Virus record (IMG/VR): IMGVR_UViG_3300028608_000064
Location: 1 to 28,154 of that record
Source: a virus
DNA: 28,154 bases
Strand: one strand, 5' to 3'
A program made the position numbers and the translations under genes. Below, piece by piece: positions 22,242-28,154 of the stretch. The notes below the pieces were generated by a model. The model saw only the letters and a program-made list of their open reading frames with translations. It had not been told where the DNA came from and ran no database searches. Positions within the stretch are counted from its first letter, which is position 1. Each line of letters begins with the position of its first letter.

Positions 22242-24030
22242 GGGTTCCCTCCCAGCGGTTTGGTTTGATTGCGGTGTTTTCCGGGACGCCGAGGCGGCCG
22301 GAGTAGCGGCGGGACAGCATGGCCCCCGCCATCTCGTAGGGGGTGGCCGCGGAGCCGCCGGTTGCCCTGGGGGCACCGAATGCTTCCAGGCTGACGATGC
22401 CGGCGGGGCCGACGTGCAGCGCGACCTTGATCAGCACCGGCTGGCCGACGGCCTCTTGCGTTGCTATGCCGAGCGGGCCCGCGGTAAGTGAGGTATTGAT
22501 CGCCGGCGAGCCGAAGGTGGTCCCTCTGGAGGGCAGGTTGGCCGGCAAGGCCACCAGGACGTTCGTCTGCCTGGGCGTGCCGAAGGACTCGAGCGATGCG
22601 ATCCCCGAGGGACCGACCACGCGGTTGCCGATGACGTTCGGGGCGCCAAAGGCGCCGGCCGACGGGATTCCGGCGGGACTCAGCGTCTTGTTCAGATCCA
22701 CGACCGTCACCGACGGCGAGCCGAAGGCTGCGGCGCCGGCAATGCCCGGGGGAGCTACCGCCAGGGTGGCGGCCAGAGTCGGGGCTCCAAAGGACTCGGC
22801 CGATGGAATGCCGTCCGGACTGTAGGTCTTGGACGATGCGGCCCGCGGGACGCCGAACGCTTCCGCCGTCGGGATGCCCGCGGGGGAGGCTGTGACCGGC
22901 ATGGCTACAGACGGGGTGCCCATGGCCTGCGCGGATGCGATGCCCGAAGCGGACACGAACTGCGTGCTGGCGATGCTCGGCGCGCCGAAGGCCTGCGCCG
23001 ATGCCACGCCTGCGGGGGTGGCGGTGAGGTTGCCGGTCCTGGTCGGGGTGCCAAAGGCCTGAGCGCTGGCAATCCCCGACGGCGATGCCGTCAGGGTCGT
23101 GGTCGTCACCGGGGCGCCGAAGGCCTCGTCGGAGGCAACGCTTGCCGGGCTGGCGGGGAGTGCCGTGCCGATGGTCGGGGCGCCCATCGCCTGGCCGGAT
23201 GTGATTCCGGCCGGCTGGGCCGTCACCGTGGTCGAAACGCCAGGGGAGCCAAGCGTCTCAGCGGTGGGAACACCCCCGGGGAGGGTGACAAGAATGTTAG
23301 AGGCTACCGGGGTACCGAATGTCTCGCCGGTCCCGAAGCCCGCGGGGCTCACGGTCTGCGCCCCGCCGCCAGCGGCGGCTTCCTTCAGCGAGAACGAAAC
23401 GCCCATGGCGCCGGTAGTTGCGACGGCCGGGTTGGCCTGCCGGGTGCCGGTGGCGGAGCTGGGCGTAACCGCCTCGAAGGCGACCAGGTGGCCCGCGTTG
23501 GTCTGCGCCGTGGCCTTGCCGGAGGCCTCGGCGATTGCGGTCATCGTGCCCGAGAGCCCGGTGAACGGGGTCAGAAAGACGCCGTTGGTCTGGTTGCGGC
23601 CGTTGAACACGCAGACCAGCCAGCCGCTGGTCGGGGTGATCGTCGGCGCGGTCAGCGTGGTCGCGCCGGCGGCTGCCTGAGTGACGGTGGCAGCCACGTC
23701 CACGAACGTAGTCGCGTCCGCGCCCTGCACCCGGATGGGTGTGGCTGCAAAGCGACCGTTGCTGGTCGTGATGGCCGGGTTGGTATCTCCCGATACCCAC
23801 TTCCGGTAGAAGATTGCGAGCGCGTCGGAGGTGGATCCGTTGACGCTGTTTGTGGACGCGAGAATGTTCGTCCAGCCGGCGGGTGTCGTGATGACACCCG
23901 AGGACGCATTCAGGGAGGCAACGATGATCGTGTAGTCCCCGGCCGCGAGGCCGGCGGGCAGTGTGACGGTCGTGCTCGTGACGCTGCCGGTTGACTCAAC
24001 AGAAGTGCCGGCCGTGAATGTTATTGCCAC
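22234..24030 (-). CDS. Large virion-type protein with beta head and 15 tandem repeats
   Basis: A 598-residue protein. Residues 1-218 are a beta-sandwich-like domain (opening MAITFTAGTSVESTGSVTST, including LAAGDYTIIVASLNASSG and GWLVCVFNGRNQTNGVF) of a type found in phage minor tail or fibre proteins. Residues ~229-559 are 15 copies of a 22-residue unit, consensus PxGIxSxEAFGxPxV. Residues 560-598 form a basic tail (MLSRRYSGRLGVPENTAI). The regular Gly/Pro repeat suggests a long, stiff beta solenoid or spacer, such as a fibre shaft. The start is GTG at 24030 with CAGGAG nine bases upstream. It follows the secreted hydrolase gene and precedes the Ig-like gene. No enzymatic motif is visible. 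Confidence 0.8.
   Translation of the reverse strand: MAITFTAGTSVESTGSVTSTTVTLPAGLAAGDYTIIVASLNASSGVITTPAGWTNILASTNSVNGSTSDALAIFYRKWVSGDTNPAITTSNGRFAATPIRVQGADATTFVDVAATVTQAAAGATTLTAPTITPTSGWLVCVFNGRNQTNGVFLTPFTGLSGTMTAIAEASGKATAQTNAGHLVAFEAVTPSSATGTRQANPAVATTGAMGVSFSLKEAAAGGGAQTVSPAGFGTGETFGTPVASNILVTLPGGVPTAETLGSPGVSTTVTAQPAGITSGQAMGAPTIGTALPASPASVASDEAFGAPVTTTTLTASPSGIASAQAFGTPTRTGNLTATPAGVASAQAFGAPSIASTQFVSASGIASAQAMGTPSVAMPVTASPAGIPTAEAFGVPRAASSKTYSPDGIPSAESFGAPTLAATLAVAPPGIAGAAAFGSPSVTVVDLNKTLSPAGIPSAGAFGAPNVIGNRVVGPSGIASLESFGTPRQTNVLVALPANLPSRGTTFGSPAINTSLTAGPLGIATQEAVGQPVLIKVALHVGPAGIVSLEAFGAPRATGGSAATPYEMAGAMLSRRYSGRLGVPENTAIKPNRWEGTLG
22354..23346 (-). repeat. 15 tandem 22-residue (about 66-bp) repeats
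   Basis: The unit core reads GIxSxxAFGxP. Copies include GVASAQAFGAP, GIASAQAMGTP, GIPTAEAFGVP, GIPSAESFGAP and GIVSLEAFGAP. Spacing is 22 residues with occasional one- to three-residue insertions. DNA copies are diverged, so they are not a recent slippage product. Confidence 0.9.
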
Positions 24031-24063
24031 GGCCGGCCTCTCCTGTCTATGTCGTTTTTGGTG

Positions 24064-26283
24064 CTACTGGCGAGATCCGCTGTCGGTGTTCGCCATGTTG
24101 CCCGAGGTCGGAACGAAGTTCCACGAGTACGAGCCGTTGTCGTTCAGGCTCATGCGCAGGTGGCCCCACGAATCCGAGAACCGCTTCTCGATGTATGAAG
24201 GGTTGTCGAGGAATCCGCGCAGCGAGATGCCGCCAGTGGAAACCTGGAACTGCTGCATGCCATCGGCGACGCACTGGTCCGCGTTGTTCACGGGGCAGCT
24301 GCGCTCGTAGTTGTGCTGGCTGCCCGAGAGCAGGACCTTGACCCGGTTCTTCCAGAACACGTCGATCCACGGCTTGATTTCCGTCGAGCGCGTGTGCGAG
24401 CTGGTCTGCGAAGTGAAGTACGGATCATGCACGACCACGGCCAGGTGCTTGCCGGCAGCCTTGGCGGCTGCGAGGTTCGCATCCATCTCGGCGGTCATCG
24501 CATTGGCCCGGGCCACGTCGTAGCGCCATGCGTTGGACTGGGCGAACAGGATGTGCCAGTTGCCCTTGTCGATGGAGTACCATTCCTGGTTGGTCTGGAA
24601 CGTGCCAGCGGGATTCGGGCCCTGACGGGTCGGATCGGTGCTGGTTGCACTCTTTACGGTGTTGACACACCCGCCGTCCATGTAGTCATCCAGGTCCGTG
24701 TTCCGGCCCGGCTGGTAGTCATGGTTGGCCGCGGCAACCCAGTACGTCTTGTCCTTGAACGGTCCACCGTTCACGTCCCACTTGCTGTAGTGGTCGTTGG
24801 CAGGGTTCGACGTGCCTGACAGGCCGCAGTGGCCGATGCTGTACTGGAAGTCACCGAGACCGATGAAGTTGTCCAGTTCGCCCGAGTTGAGTGCCGCCTT
24901 GATGCTTGCAGCGTTCTTGCCCCAGGTGCCGTTCGGATCGGTGTGTCCGCTCGGGTTCATGTCGCCAACCGCGGCGAAGTCGAACGAGCCGCCAGTGGGA
25001 GGCGGCGGGGGCGGGGTGCCCGTACCTGCGGGGTACACGCGGACCCAGTCCACCCGCATTTCGGCGGCGCCGTCAGCAGTGGCATCGGGGAACCAGTCGA
25101 GCTGCAGGGTCTGGTGCATCGAGCCCGGGGGCTGGTGCGTCGGGTCGTTGTCCTCGAACCACTTCACGCCGTCGATGTAGCCGGTCATGCCGGCGGGGGA
25201 CCAGTCAACCGCGTAGTTGTGGAACTGGGTCACATCGACCGCCTTGCTGGCCGAGGTCCGGAGGTCGGAGCAGGAGTAGTGGTTGAAGAAATGCACGCTG
25301 GTGAAGCTGCCCGTGGTTTCGGCGTAGTCGATCTCGCCATCACAGGGCCAGCTCTCGGAGTCAGGCCACAGGATCGACACCATGTGGTACTCGTCGTCAC
25401 CGGAGGCCGCGATGCGGGCCTCCCAACGGCCGTACTTCTGGTTGGCGAACTTGGCGCTCATCCCGGCGGTGGTGCCGTCGGCCGTGCCGTTCATGACCAT
25501 CTTGGAGCCGTCCACGGAGACCTGCTGCGGGCTGCGCACGCCGTTGCCGGCGTGTCCCGCGCTGTTGTAGACGTTCCACTTGGCCGCGTCCGGAGCGCCG
25601 GTGTAGTTGAACTCATCGCCGGCTACGGGAGTTCCCCAGCCGAGCGTTGCAGCGGCCGTGGTGCCGTCGTTTGCCGGCGGGGGCGGAGGCGGGGTGCCCG
25701 CGTCCGGTTCGGTGACCACAACGAGCTGCGGAGCGGTGGACGCGCCACCTTCCTTGGACTTGAAGCCAACCCACTTCAGGGCGTTGGTCCCAAGCTTGAA
25801 GTTGGTGTAACCGCCGTCCGAGCCGACCCAGTCGGTCACGTCCCATTCGACCCAGGCGCCGGTGGCGAAATTGCCCTGCTTGGCAAGCCAGGTGCCCGCC
25901 GCGGGGGCGTTGTTCCAGGTGGCGCCGGCCTCGGTCCAGGTGCCTACGGTGCCGTAGACGTCAACGAACTCGGTGGCCGTGGTGGACGCTTCCGAATACG
26001 CACGGAGCTTTGCTGAGACAATGTGCTCGCCCGCAGGAATCGTCGCGTTGAACCGGAGCAGGCCGTTGCGCCAGATATTGGCGCGGCCCTCGGTAGACCA
26101 TCGAACGCTGGTGCCGAAGTTCTCCGTCGGCCTGTCGGCCTGGACGTAGGTGTCGGCCGTGGGTGCAAACGTCAGCGTCTGTGCTGCGCTCGCGGGAGTA
26201 ATGCTAAAAGGAGCGGCCGTGAAGGTCGCAGTTGCCAAGACGACGGCCCCCAGTACCGCCGTCACCTTAGCAGGTAGTCTCAT
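24064..26283 (-). CDS. Secreted three-domain protein: DNRLRE-like, GH16, metallophosphoesterase
   Basis: A 739-residue protein with a Sec signal peptide (residues 1-33; basic start, AVLGAVVLATATFTAA core, cleavage near ASA-AQ). Residues ~38-192 resemble DNRLRE/CBM-like domains (TADTYVQADRPTENFGTS, then LLRFNATIPAGEHIVSAKLR). After a Pro6 linker, residues ~215-418 form a GH16 beta-jelly-roll with the catalytic motif E317-I-D319-Y-A-E322 intact. After a second Pro6 linker, residues ~434-725 form a calcineurin-like phosphoesterase with D441, GD at 477-478, NHD at 520-522, H619 and SGSQHNYER. Its usual GHxH reads GSQH, so one metal ligand (S655) may be lost. GH16 enzymes cut beta-1,3/1,4-glucans or galactans. 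ATG at 26283 follows GAAAGG. A host-like secreted enzyme in a structural operon could be a virion depolymerase or an acquired cargo gene. Confidence 0.88.
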   Translation of the reverse strand: MRLPAKVTAVLGAVVLATATFTAAPFSITPASAAQTLTFAPTADTYVQADRPTENFGTSVRWSTEGRANIWRNGLLRFNATIPAGEHIVSAKLRAYSEASTTATEFVDVYGTVGTWTEAGATWNNAPAAGTWLAKQGNFATGAWVEWDVTDWVGSDGGYTNFKLGTNALKWVGFKSKEGGASTAPQLVVVTEPDAGTPPPPPPANDGTTAAATLGWGTPVAGDEFNYTGAPDAAKWNVYNSAGHAGNGVRSPQQVSVDGSKMVMNGTADGTTAGMSAKFANQKYGRWEARIAASGDDEYHMVSILWPDSESWPCDGEIDYAETTGSFTSVHFFNHYSCSDLRTSASKAVDVTQFHNYAVDWSPAGMTGYIDGVKWFEDNDPTHQPPGSMHQTLQLDWFPDATADGAAEMRVDWVRVYPAGTGTPPPPPPTGGSFDFAAVGDMNPSGHTDPNGTWGKNAASIKAALNSGELDNFIGLGDFQYSIGHCGLSGTSNPANDHYSKWDVNGGPFKDKTYWVAAANHDYQPGRNTDLDDYMDGGCVNTVKSATSTDPTRQGPNPAGTFQTNQEWYSIDKGNWHILFAQSNAWRYDVARANAMTAEMDANLAAAKAAGKHLAVVVHDPYFTSQTSSHTRSTEIKPWIDVFWKNRVKVLLSGSQHNYERSCPVNNADQCVADGMQQFQVSTGGISLRGFLDNPSYIEKRFSDSWGHLRMSLNDNGSYSWNFVPTSGNMANTDSGSRQ

Positions 26284-26297
26284 TGATGCCTTTCAGG

Positions 26298-26735
26298 CTA
26301 GAGCTTGAAGATGCGGTTTCCGCCGTTGTCCCAGGACACCGTCACGTCGCCGCCATTGGGTACGACCGGGAGATTGGTTCCCGTGTCGATGTAGGCGATG
26401 AGACGCTGCGCCGTAGCTGCAACGTCGGCACCGCCTGTCACTGCTGAGGCCTGGAAGACCAGCAGGTAGTGGTTCGCGGCGTTGGAGGCCACAGCAGAGA
26501 AGGTGATGTCGCCGGCGTCTGCCACACCGTTGGTGGACGTCTTCGACGCCAGGGCCGAGGAGGTCGCAGCCAGGGTGCCGGTCGCTGTGACGTCGGAGAC
26601 AAACTTGTGGGCGGCGTTGAAGGTGTAGCCCCGGACGAGGGCGACCTTGATAACGGCTCCGCCGGAGCCGGTGCCCCAGGCGATGGTGCCGTCGAGGAAG
26701 CCTTCGCGGCCTGGATCAAAGAGTGCAGATGCCAA
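26298..26735 (-). CDS. Small putative virion protein of unknown function
   Basis: A 145-residue beta-rich protein opening MASALFDPGREGFLDGTIAW, followed by VIKVALVRGYTFNAAHKFVS and ending GGDVTVSWDNGGNRIFKL. I know this general type as a conserved protein of actinophage structural regions but cannot name a function. The TTG at 26735 has AGGAG six bases upstream and no ATG lies nearby, so TTG is the real start. It has no signal peptide or membrane span, unlike the gene that follows. A head or tail accessory protein is the most likely role. Spacing to the next gene is 14 bases. Confidence 0.7.
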   Translation of the reverse strand: MASALFDPGREGFLDGTIAWGTGSGGAVIKVALVRGYTFNAAHKFVSDVTATGTLAATSSALASKTSTNGVADAGDITFSAVASNAANHYLLVFQASAVTGGADVAATAQRLIAYIDTGTNLPVVPNGGDVTVSWDNGGNRIFKL

Positions 26736-26744
26736 CGTTGGCTC

Positions 26745-27254
26745 CTAAATTGTGAGGGTGATCTTGTCGGGCTCGAACCAGCCCATTTGGTTGAAATAGA
26801 GGAGGAAGTCACCGGGGGAGACCATGCCCCACTGGGAGCGGAACAGGTCGATCCCGGCCTTCCTGAGGCAGAAATCAGCCATCTGGCTGCAGAACATCCG
26901 GTCCTGGTACGAAAAGGCCCGGGCGACAAAGTCGGGAACCCGGGTCTTGGTGATCAGCTCGAAGCCGATGAGCGCGAAGCCCAGGTAGTTGTACTCCTGG
27001 CGGTTCATGGAGGCTGCCAGGACCGCCATGTGCTGGCGCTGCTCGTCCGTGTAGTCGAACTGGGACCAGACAATCCAGGGGTAGTCCGTCATGGGGCGGA
27101 TGACCGCCCCTCCGGGCTCTGCGCTGACGACGTGAGTCTCGTTGATGGCGATGACGACGTGGTGCGCCCTGGACTGGGTAACCGTCTCGATTGCCCGGGA
27201 GATGAACTTCTGGCCGTCCAGCCGGAGGCCGATCTGGCCGGTGAGGCTAGTCAT
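26745..27254 (-). CDS. Permuted papain-like (YiiX/NlpC-P60 superfamily) protein
   Basis: A 169-residue protein with the pattern of circularly permuted NlpC/P60 enzymes: an N-terminal His (RAHHVVIAI, H31/H32), an acidic residue after it (VVSAEPGG, E46), a YNYLG segment at ~88-92, and the Cys in the second half (RMFCSQMADFCLRKAG, C122), followed by the SPGDFLLYF strand usual in this fold. Such enzymes act on amide or ester bonds in peptides or lipids. In phages their role is not settled, and wall peptide cleavage or an accessory lysis step are possible. No signal peptide or wall-binding domain is visible. The ATG at 27254 overlaps the upstream stop by 8 bases, so it is coupled to the small basic gene. 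Confidence 0.75.
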   Translation of the reverse strand: MTSLTGQIGLRLDGQKFISRAIETVTQSRAHHVVIAINETHVVSAEPGGAVIRPMTDYPWIVWSQFDYTDEQRQHMAVLAASMNRQEYNYLGFALIGFELITKTRVPDFVARAFSYQDRMFCSQMADFCLRKAGIDLFRSQWGMVSPGDFLLYFNQMGWFEPDKITLTI

Positions 27255-27432
27255 CGCCGCGCCGGATCTCTCGCTTGGCCTCGCGGCGTTCCCGCCGGTG
27301 GGTCTTGGTCTTGATGTACTTCACGGCGCCGGCCCTGGACAGGTAGCAGTAAAACTGCCGCCAGGACGTGTAAGCGTCCTCTTCGTCCCATCCGACGATG
27401 GCCCGGCGGCCCATGCTTGGCTTAGTTGCCAC
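27247..27432 (-). CDS. Small basic protein of unknown function
   Basis: A 61-residue protein, very basic at the C-terminus (KTKTHRRERREAKREIRRGD), with a Trp/Tyr-rich centre (VGWDEEDAYTSWRQFYCYLS). It resembles a small conserved protein seen in other actinophage genomes, whose function I do not know. The start is GTG at 27432. The ribosome site is weak (AAGG eleven bases upstream), and the ATG at residue 7 is an alternative. The basic tail could bind nucleic acid. It shares 8 bases with the permuted papain-like gene. Confidence 0.7.
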   Translation of the reverse strand: MATKPSMGRRAIVGWDEEDAYTSWRQFYCYLSRAGAVKYIKTKTHRRERREAKREIRRGDD

Positions 27433-27470
27433 GCCGATGCCTTGGGCACCAGCGGCCGAAGTAGCAGTAG

Positions 27471-27695
27471 CTACGAGTCCACGCTGTCATTTTGCGCCGC
27501 CTTCCGCTTTGCCTGTTGGGCCTCGTCGGCGCCGATGCTCGTGTAGACGTTGGCGTAGAGGCTAAGGAGGAGAACCCAGAGGATCGAGTCTTGCCACCAC
27601 AGGACGGTCGGGAGGACGAGCAGCAGCATCACGAACGTCGCTGTTCGGTGAGGCCGATCTGCCAGTGCGTGCCATGCACGTTTGAGGAAGTCCAT
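27471..27695 (-). CDS. Small two-helix membrane protein, holin candidate
   Basis: A 74-residue protein with two hydrophobic segments, residues ~19-34 (ATFVMLLLVLPTVLWW) and ~37-54 (SILWVLLLSLYANVYTSI), a basic N-terminus and a charged C-terminal tail (EAQQAKRKAAQNDSVDS). This is the common layout of small phage holins and of the membrane protein found beside lysins in actinophages. It lies directly after the NlpC/P60 lysin part (gap 24 bases), so a lysis role is likely. The membrane/coiled-coil protein before the lysin (838-1209) is a competing candidate. ATG at 27695 has GAAGG upstream. Confidence 0.78.
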   Translation of the reverse strand: MDFLKRAWHALADRPHRTATFVMLLLVLPTVLWWQDSILWVLLLSLYANVYTSIGADEAQQAKRKAAQNDSVDS

Positions 27696-27719
27696 GGCCG
27701 CCTTCTGTGTTGAGTTTTG

Positions 27720-28154
27720 CTATGCGACCCGGATGAAGACCGGGCCAGAGCCGATGTTTGCTGAGAATGTGACCGTCTGGTTGCTGTTCCAGCCACCGTG
27801 GACGGCCACGCCGTTGCCGAGGTAGACCGCGATGTGGGCCAGGCCCATGCCGCCGTTGGCGTAGTAGATCAGGTCGCCTGGCAGCGCATCCGCGGCCGAG
27901 ACCTGGGAGCCCAGGGCGAAGTAGCTGATCGGCCAGCCGTGGTGGCTGATGCCCGCCGCCTTGAGGGCGTTGGTCACCAACATGGTGCAGTCCTGAGTGC
28001 GGCCCAGCTGCGACAGCGCCGAGTAGGCGATGATCGAGCCCTTGCTGGATGCGGCCGGGGCCGGAGCGGGTGTGGCCACCGCGGGGGCCGGCGCAGCTGG
28101 AGCTGCGTGCCGGGGCGCTGCCTGCTTGACCACGGGGGCCGGGCGCGCCGGGGG
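27720..28154 (-). CDS. Lysin C-terminal part: Pro/Ala linker plus NlpC/P60 peptidase, 5' truncated
   Basis: The reading frame is open to the window edge, so the true start is outside. The first ~35 visible residues are a Pro/Ala linker (PPARPAPVVKQAAPRHAAP onward), which is unlikely to begin a protein. The rest, ~105 residues, is an NlpC/P60 cysteine peptidase: catalytic Cys in TQDC (C49 counted from a GTG at 28133), His in GLAHIAVYLGN (H100), third polar His in AVHGGW (H112), and the PGDLIYY strand. Such domains cut D-Glu to diaminopimelate or related peptide bonds in peptidoglycan. The GTG at 28133 is a possible start but lacks a ribosome site. It may be the missing C-terminal half of the M23-SH3b lysin at the left end. 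Confidence 0.85.
   Translation of the reverse strand, partial: PPARPAPVVKQAAPRHAAPAAPAPAVATPAPAPAASSKGSIIAYSALSQLGRTQDCTMLVTNALKAAGISHHGWPISYFALGSQVSAADALPGDLIYYANGGMGLAHIAVYLGNGVAVHGGWNSNQTVTFSANIGSGPVFIRVA

Noticed and set aside
21978-22376. Longer start for the Ig-like gene at 22376
   Set aside because: The first 45 residues are Pro/Arg-rich antiframe sequence. The TTG at 22241 has an excellent ribosome site.
24666-24700. TTGACA on the plus strand as a promoter -35
   Set aside because: No matching -10 box at usual spacing, and it is inside a coding gene on the other strand.
1-28154. tRNA genes, CRISPR arrays, insertion sequences, integrase or attachment sites
   Set aside because: I found no cloverleaf with CCA-type end, no spaced direct repeats of CRISPR type, no transposase or integrase, and no att-like duplication.

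Overview
The window is a GC-rich, densely packed stretch of double-stranded DNA phage, with every credible gene on the minus strand. It reads right to left as a long-tailed (siphovirus-type) structural and lysis programme. High G+C, the protein families (MuF-like minor capsid protein, P22-type coat, ReqiPepy6 gp37-like tail protein, actinophage-type split-domain terminase, SH3b and NlpC/P60 lysin modules) and frequent GTG/TTG starts point to a phage of an actinobacterium, with Arthrobacter or a relative the best guess. I see no integrase, repressor, polymerase, helicase, tRNA or CRISPR array.

Layout in transcription order (high to low coordinates). From 28154 to 26298: the C-terminal half of a lysin (NlpC/P60), a small two-helix membrane protein, a small basic protein, a permuted-papain-like protein and a small virion-like protein. 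From 26283 to 21978: a large secreted-type protein (signal peptide, DNRLRE-like domain, GH16, metallophosphoesterase), a protein with 15 copies of a 22-residue repeat, and a small Ig-like protein. From 21970 to 19204: an NrdH-type redoxin, an HNH nuclease and both terminase subunits. The large subunit is broken at its Walker A motif. From 19190 to 14619: portal, MuF-like protein, scaffold and P22-type coat protein. From 14606 to 12049: four head-tail connector or neck genes and the major tail protein. From 11963 to 6276: tail assembly chaperones joined by a -1 frameshift, and a 1625-residue tape measure. From 6263 to 1209: Dit-like, gp37-like and further tail-tip proteins, ending in a beta-helix fibre. 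Last come a membrane/coiled-coil protein (holin candidate) and the N-terminal half of a lysin (M23 plus SH3b).

The two window ends probably belong together. The first 42 bases are an exact inverted copy of bases 91-132, which looks like a fold-back artefact, and the lysin's only stop codon lies inside that copy. If the artefact is removed, the left end and the right end share the 8-mer GCCGGGGG, and joining there fuses M23-SH3b in frame to a Pro/Ala linker and NlpC/P60, giving one lysin of about 395 residues. The window would then be a circularly permuted genome of about 28.1 kb that carries essentially only packaging, virion and lysis genes. This is inference, but it can be tested directly.

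The most unusual features are the split lysin and possible circular topology, the terminase interrupted by an 8-base insertion, the secreted three-domain hydrolase, a homologous C-terminal domain shared by the coat and major tail proteins, the 15-copy repeat protein, and terminator-like hairpins just before the coat, major tail and lysin genes, two of which carry the upstream stop codon in their loop.
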